In this document: positions 16,939 through 25,811 of the stretch, piece after piece
How the letters are laid out: the number at the start of each line of letters is the position of its first letter
Numbering within the stretch: position 1 is the first letter of the stretch
Assembly: GCF_031951985.1 (NCBI RefSeq)
Contig: NZ_JAVLVU010000001.1
Coordinates: 620,001 to 684,000, forward strand
Direction: 5' to 3'
Source of the DNA: Mucilaginibacter terrae
GTDB taxonomy: Bacteria > Bacteroidota > Bacteroidia > Sphingobacteriales > Sphingobacteriaceae
Length of the DNA stretch: 64,000 nucleotides
Program-made: the position numbers and the translations under genes
The notes under the pieces: model-generated
Databases searched by the model: none
The model's input: only the letters and a program-made list of their open reading frames with translations
What the model was told of the DNA's origin: nothing

Positions 16939-18630
16939 TTACCAGTCCAGTTTTAGTAACGAAACACCCTGACGCGGAAGCTCAATATTCACATCAATTT
17001 TATTGTTTGTACCAACACTTAGCTTCTTAGGGGCACCCATTGTAGCCAATTGGCCAGCCTTTTCGAGTTGAGCTATTTGTGCAGCGGTAGGCTTTTGCGG
17101 TGAACCCATTTTTTTCCAAACCTCGTACGAGTTGCTGTGCTTATCATCAATGCGGTAATGGGTTAAAGTAACCGTTTTAGCAGGTATATTATTAATGGTA
17201 ACAGCAACCGGTTCGGCCGGTCCTTGCTTATCATCATCGTGATAGTTCCAAATCATTACCCCTGCAGAACGCTCATTTTTGGAGGCCAATACACCAATAT
17301 CGGTTTGTGGTCCGCGTATGCTCGAATCCATTACGGTTTTAAGCGGGTACATGCGGTTGCTGGTAGCTTCTACACGGTTGCCACCCATTTTGCCAAACAT
17401 CCTGAATACGTTAAGTACCGGCTTATCTACACCATTGGTAGCCAAATCACGAAATCCATAAAACCAGGGCTGGTTTTCAAACTCAAATGACCATGACACC
17501 GCTCCTTTAAAATTTATAGCATATTGATCTTCAAGCTCATATTTGCGCGCAAATGTAGCCGCGGTATAGCTCGAATACATGGTACCGTTACGGTAAGCGT
17601 TAGACGGGTTAGTAGCCATGCCGCAAGCTGCACAGCCTTCCGGGTCCGATTCGCCTATGATTAAAGGGATGTTTTTAGTTTGAGGGTATGATGCTGCAAT
17701 TTTAAACCCGGTAGCAATATCGCGCAGTTGCGGCGACGCATTCATCTGCACCATGTTGCCCACCAACTTAGGATTTCCCTTGGCGTGAAAAGCAAGTAAA
17801 TCAAGCGGAGAACCAATTTTACTGGTGGCGTAATTTGTATCGGTAAGGCAATGCTTAATAAAAGCATTAGTCCATTGCTGTGCACCACGGCTTGATGTGC
17901 CTGCTATATTAATGCCGCCAATTTTTGCGGTTGGCAGTGCGCGTTTAACACCATCGGCAGCATAGTCGTACAATTTAAAAAACTCCTGTTGGGTGCCTTT
18001 CCAGTAGTGGCCGTTGGGTTCGTTCCAAACCTCCCAGTACCAGCTTTCTACTTCTTTTTTGCCATAGCGTGCAATACTGTGTTTTACCCACTCGTAAGCC
18101 AAATTACCCCACTTTTTATAATCTTTAGGTGGGTAGGCCCAGCCGGTAATTATGTCGGTATATGGGTCGCCGGGTTTCCAGTAATGGCGGTAAGGTTCGG
18201 GGTGGGTTGACAGGGCCTGGGGCATAAATCCAATTTGTGCAAAGGGTTTCATACCTCGTTTTACATAGGTATCAAATATGCTGTCAACCAAACGCCAGTT
18301 GTAAACCGGATTGCCGTTGGCATCTTCTGTATATGCATTGGTCGATCCCCATTTCAGGGCAGCCTCACCATCGCCAGTTACCAATAAACTATGCGTGCGA
18401 ACATAAACCGGCACCGGGCTCAATTTTGCAATTTCGGAGAGCAGCTTTTTACCGTCTTTCATATAAGTATAATTAGGCTCATCGTACCCAAACCAGGCCC
18501 AAACTGGTTTCATTGGGGCTTTAGTTTTAGCCAGATTTACCTCAATACGTGCCGGAGTTTGCGCAAAACTGGTGGTAGCCCAAAGTAAAGCGCCTATAAA
18601 CAGCTTTGCTGCCTTAGTTAGTTTAAGCAT
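16939..18630 (-). CDS. GH39 family glycosidase (beta-xylosidase-like), secreted
   Basis: A 563-residue exported protein with a signal peptide ending at SFAQ (residue 24). The barrel carries EVWNEPNG with the acid/base Glu204 and LIIGESDPEG with the nucleophile Glu327, the GH39 signature pair, and ends with a beta-sandwich. GH39 includes beta-xylosidases and alpha-L-iduronidases; the neighbouring GH43 gene favours a hemicellulose substrate. It is the first gene of a two-gene minus-strand operon with a good promoter upstream (18668-18697) and diverges from the aldose dehydrogenase operon. Confidence 0.88.
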   Translation of the reverse strand: MLKLTKAAKLFIGALLWATTSFAQTPARIEVNLAKTKAPMKPVWAWFGYDEPNYTYMKDGKKLLSEIAKLSPVPVYVRTHSLLVTGDGEAALKWGSTNAYTEDANGNPVYNWRLVDSIFDTYVKRGMKPFAQIGFMPQALSTHPEPYRHYWKPGDPYTDIITGWAYPPKDYKKWGNLAYEWVKHSIARYGKKEVESWYWEVWNEPNGHYWKGTQQEFFKLYDYAADGVKRALPTAKIGGINIAGTSSRGAQQWTNAFIKHCLTDTNYATSKIGSPLDLLAFHAKGNPKLVGNMVQMNASPQLRDIATGFKIAASYPQTKNIPLIIGESDPEGCAACGMATNPSNAYRNGTMYSSYTAATFARKYELEDQYAINFKGAVSWSFEFENQPWFYGFRDLATNGVDKPVLNVFRMFGKMGGNRVEATSNRMYPLKTVMDSSIRGPQTDIGVLASKNERSAGVMIWNYHDDDKQGPAEPVAVTINNIPAKTVTLTHYRIDDKHSNSYEVWKKMGSPQKPTAAQIAQLEKAGQLATMGAPKKLSVGTNNKIDVNIELPRQGVSLLKLDW

Positions 18631-18667
18631 AGGTTATTACAGGTTTATTTAGTGTCAGAATGACGAT

Positions 18668-18697
18668 TAAAGGTAGGTAATTATATCAGTATACAAA
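18668..18697 (-). promoter_or_regulatory. Promoter of the GH39-GH43 operon
   Basis: On the minus strand TTTG (plus 18694-18697) is followed after 18 bases by TACCTTTA (plus 18668-18675), a 7/8 match to the -7 consensus TAnnTTTG with nearly ideal spacing. It lies about 40 bases before the GH39 start. Confidence 0.6.
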
Positions 18698-18773
18698 ATA
18701 TTGCTGGCTAATATTATATCAAACCTTGCTTATATACTATAAAGGCCCAACACCATTAAAAACCATTTTTACA

Positions 18774-18804
18774 TTTCAATATTTAACGGATAGTAATAGC
18801 TTTG
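18774..18804 (+). promoter_or_regulatory. Promoter of the aldose dehydrogenase operon
   Basis: TTTC (18774-18777), a 19-base spacer and TAGCTTTG (18797-18804, exact TAnnTTTG) form a textbook Bacteroidota promoter, 35 bases before the ATG at 18840. Confidence 0.75.
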
Positions 18805-18839
18805 CTTCATTAGCAAACTAACCTTCCTAAAATAAATAA

Positions 18840-19871
18840 ATGTCTGAGCAAGATCAATTACAACTTCCCCCGGTAATATTAGGCACCAGTGGCCTTGGTA
18901 ACTTATATATAGCACTACCTTACGAGGTAAAGCTTGATATTGTGCGCCAGTTTGTGCTGCATAGTGCCAAACCTGCCGTGTTAGATTCGGCCGGTAAATA
19001 CGGTGCCGGTTTGGCACTTGAGTCGATAGGGCAGTGCCTTAAAGATTTAAACGTTAATCCCGATGATATCATTATCAGTAATAAACTGGGCTGGTTACGC
19101 ACCCCGTTAACCACACCCGAGCCAACTTTTGAGCCCGGCGTTTGGGTTGACCTTGAGTACGATGCTGTTCAAAATATAAGCTATAAAGGAATTTTAGAAT
19201 GCTACAACCAGGGCAATGAGTTGCTGGGCAATTACGAAGCTCAATTTGTTTCGGTGCATGACCCGGATGAGTATCTTAGCGCAGCAACCAATGGAGAGGA
19301 TAAAACCAAACGCTACCAGGATATATTAGATGCTTACCGGGCGCTACTTGAGTTGAAAGCAGAAGGTAAGGTAAAATCGGTAGGTGTGGGCGCTAAGGAT
19401 TGGCACAGCATTAAGCAAATTACTAATGATGTAAAGCTGGACTGGGTAATGATAGCCAACAGCATGACCGTGCATAGCCATCCTGAAGATTTACTGGTGT
19501 TTATGCAGGAGCTTGAGCAAAAAGGCGTTCTCATTATTAATTCTGCCGTGTTTAACGGCGGCTTTTTAACCGGCGGCGATTACTATAATTATCACTTAAT
19601 TGATAAAGAAAGTACAGAGGGCACAGCCTTATATAACTGGAGAGACCGTTTTTATGAACTATGCAAAAAACACAGCATTGAGCCAGCCGCCGCATGCGTT
19701 CAATTTGGCTTGGCAGCACCCGGCGTAAAAAGTGTAGCACTAAGCACCAGTAGCGCAAAGAGGGTAGAATCAAACCTGCAATTGTCTAAAACCAGCGTTC
19801 CTGCTGAGTTTTGGGATATTATGCATGGCGAAGGATTAATAACCGACGAAGGTTTGAGTTTAGTTAAATAA
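18840..19871 (+). CDS. Aldo/keto reductase, L-fucose / D-threo-aldose 1-dehydrogenase-like
   Basis: A 343-residue cytosolic NAD(P)-dependent barrel. It has the aldo/keto reductase layout: ILGTSGLGNLY near the N-terminus, the catalytic Asp and Tyr in LDSAGKYGAG (about 41-50), Lys in ISNKLG (about 83), and SVHDPDEY where His would sit. The sequence is closest in character to D-threo-aldose 1-dehydrogenases, which oxidise L-fucose, L-xylose or D-arabinose to the lactone. The FAH-type hydrolase gene starts 25 bases downstream, a pairing expected for an oxidative, non-phosphorylating sugar pathway. Confidence 0.8.
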   Translation: MSEQDQLQLPPVILGTSGLGNLYIALPYEVKLDIVRQFVLHSAKPAVLDSAGKYGAGLALESIGQCLKDLNVNPDDIIISNKLGWLRTPLTTPEPTFEPGVWVDLEYDAVQNISYKGILECYNQGNELLGNYEAQFVSVHDPDEYLSAATNGEDKTKRYQDILDAYRALLELKAEGKVKSVGVGAKDWHSIKQITNDVKLDWVMIANSMTVHSHPEDLLVFMQELEQKGVLIINSAVFNGGFLTGGDYYNYHLIDKESTEGTALYNWRDRFYELCKKHSIEPAAACVQFGLAAPGVKSVALSTSSAKRVESNLQLSKTSVPAEFWDIMHGEGLITDEGLSLVK

Positions 19872-19896
19872 TCAATTCTACATATAATTACTACAA

Positions 19897-20751
19897 ATGA
19901 AACTGATAAGATTTGGTAATGAGGGCCAGGAAAAACCCGGCGTTTTAATTTATGATAAACGTTATGATGTTTCGGGCTTTATTCCTGATTATAATGAAAC
20001 GTTTTTTGAAACCGGCGGCCTGGAAAAGTTAAAAGCCATTGTTGAAGAACATGGTACCAATTTGCCGGTTGTAGCCGATGATGAGCGCTTAGGCAGCCCC
20101 GTTGCCCGTCCATCTAAAATATTATGTATTGGTCTGAACTACGCCGATCACGCTAAAGAAACCAATGCACCTATACCGCCGGAGCCGGTTATTTTCATGA
20201 AAAGCACTACCGCTTTAACCGGTCCTAATGATAATGTAGTTATCCCTAAAAATTCTGTAAAAACCGATTGGGAAGTGGAACTGGCTTTTGTAATTGGCAA
20301 AAAAGCCAGTTATGTAGATGAAGCTGATGCAGCAAGCTACGTAGCAGGTTATGTATTGCATAATGATGTATCGGAACGCGAGTTTCAGTTGGAGCGTAAC
20401 GGCACTTGGGACAAAGGTAAAGGTTGCGATACCTTTGCACCGCTTGGTCCGTTTTTAGCTACAGCCGATGAAATTGCCGACGATAATAACCTTAACCTTT
20501 GGTTAGATGTAAATGGCAAACGTATGCAAACTGGTAATACCCAAACGTTTATCTTTAAAATACCGTTCCTAATTTCATATGTAAGCCAGTTTATGACTCT
20601 GTTACCAGGCGATGTAATTTCGACAGGTACGCCTGCTGGTGTGGGCCTTGGCTTTAACCCGCCGGTATACCTTAAACCAGGCGATGTTATCGACTTAGGC
20701 ATTGATGGTTTAGGTACTCAAAGACAAGTGGTAAAAGCTTACGGAGAGTAA
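19897..20751 (+). CDS. Fumarylacetoacetate hydrolase-family protein (2,4-diketo-3-deoxy-L-fuconate hydrolase-like)
   Basis: A 284-residue cytosolic enzyme of the FAH superfamily. After an N-terminal cap domain (1-75) the catalytic fold begins with CIGLNYADHAKE, PVIFMKSTTALTGP and WEVELAFVIGKKA, which provide the metal-binding Glu/Asp residues, and ends with ISTGTPAGVGLG, typical of the family. Members act on 2,4-diketo-3-deoxy sugar acids, on fumarylpyruvate or as ureidoglycolate lyase. The co-transcribed aldose dehydrogenase makes the first option (L-fucose or L-arabinose-type oxidation, giving pyruvate plus a short acid) the best guess. A 17-bp terminator follows. Confidence 0.82.
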   Translation: MKLIRFGNEGQEKPGVLIYDKRYDVSGFIPDYNETFFETGGLEKLKAIVEEHGTNLPVVADDERLGSPVARPSKILCIGLNYADHAKETNAPIPPEPVIFMKSTTALTGPNDNVVIPKNSVKTDWEVELAFVIGKKASYVDEADAASYVAGYVLHNDVSEREFQLERNGTWDKGKGCDTFAPLGPFLATADEIADDNNLNLWLDVNGKRMQTGNTQTFIFKIPFLISYVSQFMTLLPGDVISTGTPAGVGLGFNPPVYLKPGDVIDLGIDGLGTQRQVVKAYGE

Positions 20752-20763
20752 TTTTTGCTATAT

Positions 20764-20806
20764 AACAACAAAGGCTGTTTCTATATAATAAACAGCCTTT
20801 GTTGTT
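20764..20806. terminator. Bidirectional terminator
   Basis: A perfect 17-base inverted repeat (AACAACAAAGGCTGTTT at 20764-20780 and its complement at 20790-20806) with a 9-base loop. It lies between the converging FAH-hydrolase and ohr genes. Confidence 0.85.
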
Positions 20807-20821
20807 TAAATGAATGGCCTA

Positions 20822-21235
20822 TTAAACCGCCAGCACCTTCACCTCAATATTTCCCCTAACGGCTTTACTATACGGGCATGCACGGTGTGCTTTATCAGCC
20901 AGTTGTTGTGTTTCATCCAAACTCATACCGGGTATGTGTACATGTAATTCGGCCGATAGCGCATAAGCGTTATCATCTTTATTAAAGCTTACATGCACTT
21001 CGGCCGTTGCTTCACTTACATCAATATTATCTTTTTTGGCTACACTGCCTAAGGCTCCTAAATAGCACGCACCGTATGCACCGGCAAATAATTGCTCGGG
21101 GTTAGTGTAAGCACCACTTTCGCCGCCCATTTCCTTGGGTTTGCGCAGGTCGAGATCAATAACTCCGTCTGACGATTTGATATGGCCGTCGCGGCCACCT
21201 TTGGCTGTTACTACAGCCGTGTATACTTTCTCCAT
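20822..21235 (-). CDS. ohr: Organic hydroperoxide resistance protein, OsmC/Ohr family
   Basis: A 137-residue cytosolic thiol peroxidase. The Ohr-type start EKVYTAVVTAKGGRDGH and the two redox cysteines are present: Cys57 in GACYLGAL and Cys120 in HRACPYSKAVRGN. It reduces organic hydroperoxides using a lipoyl-type or other dithiol donor. The ATG at 21235 is chosen over an in-frame TTG ten codons upstream because homologs begin at MEKVY. It diverges from the radical-SAM DNA-repair gene and shares a 98-base promoter region with it. Confidence 0.9.
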   Translation of the reverse strand: MEKVYTAVVTAKGGRDGHIKSSDGVIDLDLRKPKEMGGESGAYTNPEQLFAGAYGACYLGALGSVAKKDNIDVSEATAEVHVSFNKDDNAYALSAELHVHIPGMSLDETQQLADKAHRACPYSKAVRGNIEVKVLAV

Positions 21236-21303
21236 GGTATATGCTCTTTTTAAAAAACTAACCAATTACAGGTGGTAAAGTTTTATTTGTAATTAAAACA
21301 AAA

Positions 21304-21326
21304 TACTAAAATTATTAGTATTTTTG
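21304..21326 (+). promoter_or_regulatory. Palindromic operator overlapping the -7 box of the radical-SAM repair gene
   Basis: TACTAA (21304-21309), five bases, TTAGTA (21315-21320) form an exact inverted repeat. Its last two bases begin TATTTTTG (21319-21326), an exact TAnnTTTG box, and the ATG follows seven bases later. The same arrangement occurs before the Y-family polymerase gene at 52085-52108. Binding here would block RNA polymerase. Confidence 0.6.
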
Positions 21327-21333
21327 ATTTGAT

Positions 21334-22590
21334 ATGAATGAGGAAAGGATAACCGAAAAGTTGAATATACTGGCCGATGCCGCCAAATACGATGTATCTT
21401 GTGCATCGAGCGGGAGCAAACGCAAGAATGAAAATAAAGGTTTAGGTAATGCCAGCAACGGTATTTGTCATACTTATACAGAGGATGGGCGGTGTGTGTC
21501 ATTACTTAAAATATTGCTAACCAATCATTGCATTTTCGATTGCGCTTATTGTGTGTCGCGCAGCAGTAATGATATTAAGCGGGCTGCTTTCACCGTGCAG
21601 GAAGTGGTTGATTTGACCATCAATTTTTACCGCCGCAACTATATTGAGGGTTTATTTTTGAGTTCGGGTATTTTTAAGGATGCCGATTTTACCATGGAAC
21701 GGCTGGTACGGGTGGCTAAAAAATTACGCACCGAACATAAGTTCAATGGCTATATCCATTTAAAAACCATACCTGGTGCAAGCGATGAGTTAATGCGTGA
21801 AGCCGGACTTTATGCCGATCGCTTGAGCGTAAACCTCGAAATGCCAACAGAAGAAGGCTTAAAACTGCTTGCCCCCGAAAAGAACCGGAAAGACATGATC
21901 CAGCCCATGGGGTTCCTCAAAAACGAAATTATACTACGTAAAGAGGAAAAAGCTTTATTTAAAAAAGCGCCAACGTTTGCCCCGGCCGGGCAAAGTACGC
22001 AGGTTATTATAGGTGCCACGCCCGAAACCGACGCACAGGTTTTACAAACGGCCAATCACTTTTATAAAAACTTTAATATGAAGCGGGTTTATTATTCGGG
22101 CTATGTACCGGTAATGAGTGATAAACGCTTGCCCGCTTTGCATACCAGCGTACCCATGGTGCGCGAAAACCGCCTTTATCAGGCCGATTGGCTGATGCGT
22201 TTTTATGGTTTTAAAGTAAACGAAATAGTTGACGGGCAAAACCCGCATCTGGATCTGGACATTGATCCTAAACTGAGCTGGGGTTTGCGTAACCTGCATG
22301 TTTTTCCTATTGATATTAATAAGGCCGACCTGCAATTAATTTTAAGAGTGCCGGGCATTGGGCTGCAATCGGCACAAAAAATTGTGAGCGCGCGGCAATA
22401 CGGTAAACTCAACTGGGATCAGTTGCAAAAAATTGGGGTGGCATTAAATAGGGCCAAGTATTTTATTACCTGCAATAGTCCAAAGTTTGAGCAGCGCGAT
22501 TTAACAGGTACGGCTATTAAGCAATATATATTGTCGCAATCGCAAAGTAAATATTTAAAGAGTTCGGTAACGCAGTTGAATTTATTTTGA
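21334..22590 (+). CDS. Putative DNA modification/repair radical SAM protein
   Basis: A 418-residue radical-SAM enzyme of the type linked to uracil-DNA-glycosylase-like partners. The cluster motif is CIFDCAYC (CxxxCxxC, about 67-74). A helix-hairpin-helix DNA-binding motif (ILRVPGIGLQSAQKIV, about 334-349) sits near the C-terminus. The usual companion, a protein of the 'probable DNA metabolism' family, is encoded downstream at 22950. The exact reaction is not known for the family. The promoter overlaps a palindrome shared with the polymerase gene at 52116, which suggests control by DNA damage. Confidence 0.85.
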   Translation: MNEERITEKLNILADAAKYDVSCASSGSKRKNENKGLGNASNGICHTYTEDGRCVSLLKILLTNHCIFDCAYCVSRSSNDIKRAAFTVQEVVDLTINFYRRNYIEGLFLSSGIFKDADFTMERLVRVAKKLRTEHKFNGYIHLKTIPGASDELMREAGLYADRLSVNLEMPTEEGLKLLAPEKNRKDMIQPMGFLKNEIILRKEEKALFKKAPTFAPAGQSTQVIIGATPETDAQVLQTANHFYKNFNMKRVYYSGYVPVMSDKRLPALHTSVPMVRENRLYQADWLMRFYGFKVNEIVDGQNPHLDLDIDPKLSWGLRNLHVFPIDINKADLQLILRVPGIGLQSAQKIVSARQYGKLNWDQLQKIGVALNRAKYFITCNSPKFEQRDLTGTAIKQYILSQSQSKYLKSSVTQLNLF

Positions 22591-22949
22591 TGCGCACCTC
22601 GGTCCCTTAAAGAGCAGTAGCTGTAAATTGGGGGTTAGTATTGTTACCAGCGGCAGTGCAGTTTGCGTTAGGGATAGTAGCGTAAAGCCCGGAACGCAGC
22701 ATAGCGGAGTGAGGACTTGCAGCGGATAGCCCGGGCCGGAGGTAACGCCCAAGGTGGTTAATAGTGAGTAGTTGATTTGGTTGGATAGTTAACAATCATC
22801 CTCTTATTTCTAAAAGAGTCAATCATATACTCTCAGAAAAGCCAACTGCTGTGAAAAAATTCGGGAGCACTTGAAATTACTGGAGTGAGACAGATTAAAA
22901 GGATAAGAGAAACAAAGTATGGGCTTTGCAAATAGAAAAGATAAATAAG
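22591..22949. other. Intergenic region with GC-rich structured element
   Basis: A GC-rich block at about 22660-22760 stands out from its AT-rich surroundings. GCCCGG (22687-22692) can pair with CCGGGC (22731-22736), enclosing a 38-base segment. From memory, blocks with AGCGGATAGCCCGG recur between genes in many Bacteroidota; only one copy is in this window. The frame it carries on the minus strand is not a credible gene. The rest of the gap shows nothing clear. Confidence 0.4.
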
Positions 22950-23705
22950 ATGACCACGCTGGTGTACGACGGAACGTTTGAGGGGTTGCTTACGGCCGTG
23001 TTCGAGATTTACGAACGCAGGCTGCTGCATGTTAAAATTCAAAAAGGAGAGTGGTTAAGCACGGCTCTGTTTGAAGATGTAATAAAGGTAATTACCGATA
23101 ATAAACGTGCAGGGCGGGTGTTGCAGGGTTTGCAGCAAAAGCTATCGGCAGGAGCAATGCAACGCTTGTATGCTGCCCATATGGCCGGTATAGAAAATGA
23201 GGATATTATGCTGGTAGGCTATATCAGGTATGTATTTGATTCGAAGCAGAATGTGGAAGAAGATTATGGGAATAAGTACGTGCTGCGCCTTTCGGAAATG
23301 ATAAGAATGGTACGGCGCGAGAAGCACCGGATGGAGGCATTTGTACGTTTTCAAAAACTGCAGGATGGCATATTTTACGCGGCCATTGAACCCGATTTTA
23401 ATGTATTGCCGCTGCTGGGCAAGCATTTTAAAAACCGTTATGCCGATCAGAAATGGATTATATATGACATGCGCCGCAATTATGGCTTGTATTATGATTT
23501 ACACAACCTCGAATTTATATCGCTCGATTTTGCCACCGGCCGGCCCGATAATGTGATCTCAACCTATACCGAGGATGAAGGGTTGTACCAAAACCTTTGG
23601 AAGAACTATTTTAAAAGCGCAAATATTCCGGCGCGTAAAAACACTAAGCTTCACATGCGGCATGTGCCGAAACGTTACTGGCGTTTTTTAACAGAGAAGA
23701 TTTAA
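22950..23705 (+). CDS. Probable DNA metabolism protein (radical-SAM-linked family)
   Basis: A 251-residue cytosolic protein from ATG at 22950 (an in-frame TTG lies eight codons upstream). It opens with TLVYDGTFEGLLTAVFEIY and ends with MRHVPKRYWRFLTEK, both characteristic of the family that accompanies radical-SAM DNA-repair proteins; in other bacteria it is fused to a uracil-DNA-glycosylase domain, absent here. The middle part is rich in Arg/Lys and aromatic residues, fitting a nucleic-acid-binding role. It follows the radical-SAM gene in the same direction after a 359-base gap. Confidence 0.82.
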   Translation: MTTLVYDGTFEGLLTAVFEIYERRLLHVKIQKGEWLSTALFEDVIKVITDNKRAGRVLQGLQQKLSAGAMQRLYAAHMAGIENEDIMLVGYIRYVFDSKQNVEEDYGNKYVLRLSEMIRMVRREKHRMEAFVRFQKLQDGIFYAAIEPDFNVLPLLGKHFKNRYADQKWIIYDMRRNYGLYYDLHNLEFISLDFATGRPDNVISTYTEDEGLYQNLWKNYFKSANIPARKNTKLHMRHVPKRYWRFLTEKI

Positions 23706-23731
23706 TCAAACATTAAAAAATAAATGTCATT

Positions 23732-24424
23732 ATGGAAAACATGTATCAATCATTAATAATTCTGGATTACTTTTCATGGATTTTAATACGTAAAGCTGAG
23801 ATTATTTATACTAAATCCTTCACTATTTATGATAAACATAAGAAGATTTGGGATGATGACAATTATCACATGCTTTCGCACTCATGTATACTTAATACTT
23901 GCTCATTTTTAGAAGAATACAATAATAATTTCGGGGTAAAATCAGAGTCGCAATATCATGATAGAATTCTCTTAGCTAAAAAAATTTCCTCTCCATAAGT
24001 GAAAGCTATTAAAATGTGGCCTGGCTTTAACAGTAATAGAAACTTAATAGCACATACGCTAAGAGACAGAGCTGGACAATATGCTTACCTTGATCCTGAT
24101 CATGAAAAAAGATATATGACTCCCAATGGTGGGATGCAATGGTTATTCATAAGGGATTGCATGATTGGTATAAAAAATATTTTAAATGGTGAGTTTAAAC
24201 CTGAATTAGAGCAAGCTGTTAAAGAAATTGCAACAAAAATAGATTATAAAGCAAAAGAACCTGAAGTGGTAAGTGGAAATGATTTTGTGAAAACTTTTGC
24301 AATGATTGCCAATCAATCTGCAAAAATTGCCCGTGATCATGGGAAAATTTATAATTTAAACATTCCTGATTTTTATGATAACAACAAACCCGCTGTACAT
24401 TTTGGAATGATGGATAGCTATTAA
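23732..24424 (+). pseudogene. Broken gene of unknown function (in-frame TAA)
   Basis: Two open stretches, 23732-23995 (88 residues, ATG start) and 23999-24424 (141 residues), lie in the same frame and are separated only by a TAA at 23996-23998. Read through, they give one protein of about 230 residues with uniform composition (Lys/Asn/Ile-rich, alpha-helical), which I do not recognise. The second part would have to start with GTG directly after the stop, without its own signal. The region is much more AT-rich than its neighbours, as expected for recent acquisition. Either the gene is inactivated by a nonsense change, or the base is a sequencing error; two coupled genes are less likely. Confidence 0.6.
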
Positions 24425-24460
24425 TTATACAAATTTCCATGCCGTGTACGCTTAAATAAA

Positions 24461-24468
24461 TATCTTAG
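24461..24468 (+). promoter_or_regulatory. Possible -7 box of the TPR-AAA operon
   Basis: TATCTTAG, a 7/8 match to TAnnTTTG, 52 bases before the ATG at 24521. No clear -33 TTTG at ideal spacing. Confidence 0.4.
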
Positions 24469-24520
24469 CATGTTTAGTATTAATTCTTCTATCAATTGAT
24501 ACCAACCAAACTACTGATAC

Positions 24521-25810
24521 ATGAACAGAGAACTGTTAACCGAGCTTGAAAAAGCTCTTGAAATAACTCCTGATAATATTATTTTGCGTAAACAGGTTGC
24601 TAAAGGCTACTTTGCTATTAATGATTTTGAGAGGGCCAAAGAGCACCTCAATCTTGTGCTTAACTATGAGCCAACCGATGAGAATAAGCTGCTTTTAGCT
24701 AAGTGCTACCTAAAGTTAAAACATTATACTCCTGGTATTATTATTTGCGAAGAATTGCTGCCCAACAATGACAATGCCGAATTATTAACCGTATACCTAC
24801 AATTGTTAATTGATTCGGGGCATACCGAGGATGCCATAGCGCAATATCAGGCCTTTATGGTTAAATACCCCAATTGGCACGATACTGATATTGAACGCCA
24901 GTTGAAAATACCATCGTTTGAAATGCCCGACGATGACGATTACAATGCTTTTATTGAAAAGCCCGACATCAATTTTAGTCACATAGGTGGTATGGATGAG
25001 ATCAAAGACGATATTCGTATCAAGATCATCGAACCTTTGGCTAACCCCGAACTGTTTAAGGCCTTTGGTAAAAAAGCTGGCGGCGGTATATTGATGTATG
25101 GTCCGCCGGGATGTGGTAAAACTTACTTATCAAGGGCTACTGCGGGCGAAATATCGTCGAAGTTTATGAACATAGGCATTGAAGAAGTGCTGGATATGTG
25201 GGTAGGTAACAGCGAAAAAAACCTGCACGAAAAGTTTGAGATAGCCCGGCAGAACAATCCATGTGTAATGTTTTTTGATGAGATTGATGCCTTGGGCAGT
25301 AAGCGCAGCGACTTGCGCCAATCGGCCGGGCGAAACCTTATCAACCAGTTTTTACAAGAGATGGACGGCATTGACAGTAAGAATGAAGGCGTACTGATAC
25401 TGGGTGCAACTAATTCGCCCTGGCATATCGATTCGGCTTTTTTGAGACCGGGCCGCTTTGACCGTATCATATTTGTACCACCGCCCGATTTGAGTGCCCG
25501 TACTTCCATAGTTGAAATGATGCTGCGCGATAAACCTGCCGAAAGCATGGATTACGGTAAAATAGCCTCTAAAACTGATGGCTTTAGCGGTGCAGATTTG
25601 AAGCTATTAATTGATCTGGCTACCGAAGAGAAACTGCGTCAATCGATGCGGTCGGGTAAAATTGAAAAGATTACCCAAAGCGATGTGCTGAATGCGGTTA
25701 AAAAAGTACGCCCATCTACCAAAGAGTGGTTTAATACCGCGCGTAATTACGCTTTATATTCAAATACATCGGGCATGTACGATGATATTAAGGCATACCT
25801 GAATTTATAA
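24521..25810 (+). CDS. TPR-AAA+ ATPase
   Basis: A 429-residue cytosolic protein. Residues 1-130 form tetratricopeptide-like helices, and 150-425 a single AAA+ module of the Cdc48/FtsH/katanin class: Walker A GPPGCGKT (194-201), Walker B FFDEID (Asp253, Glu254), sensor 1 GATNSP and the region GRFDRIIFVPPP with arginine-finger candidates, then a helical lid ending in FSGADLKLLI. No protease or membrane domain is attached. The next gene starts one base after its stop and encodes a TPR membrane protein, so the pair probably works together at the membrane as an unfoldase or disassembly machine. The substrate is unknown. Confidence 0.85.
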   Translation: MNRELLTELEKALEITPDNIILRKQVAKGYFAINDFERAKEHLNLVLNYEPTDENKLLLAKCYLKLKHYTPGIIICEELLPNNDNAELLTVYLQLLIDSGHTEDAIAQYQAFMVKYPNWHDTDIERQLKIPSFEMPDDDDYNAFIEKPDINFSHIGGMDEIKDDIRIKIIEPLANPELFKAFGKKAGGGILMYGPPGCGKTYLSRATAGEISSKFMNIGIEEVLDMWVGNSEKNLHEKFEIARQNNPCVMFFDEIDALGSKRSDLRQSAGRNLINQFLQEMDGIDSKNEGVLILGATNSPWHIDSAFLRPGRFDRIIFVPPPDLSARTSIVEMMLRDKPAESMDYGKIASKTDGFSGADLKLLIDLATEEKLRQSMRSGKIEKITQSDVLNAVKKVRPSTKEWFNTARNYALYSNTSGMYDDIKAYLNL

Positions 25811-25811
25811 G

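Noticed and set aside
22607..22795. Minus-strand 62-codon frame in the GC-rich block
   Set aside because: It follows the repeat-like nucleotide block, has no promoter, and reads as low-complexity Ala/Ser/Pro; the block is better seen as a non-coding element.
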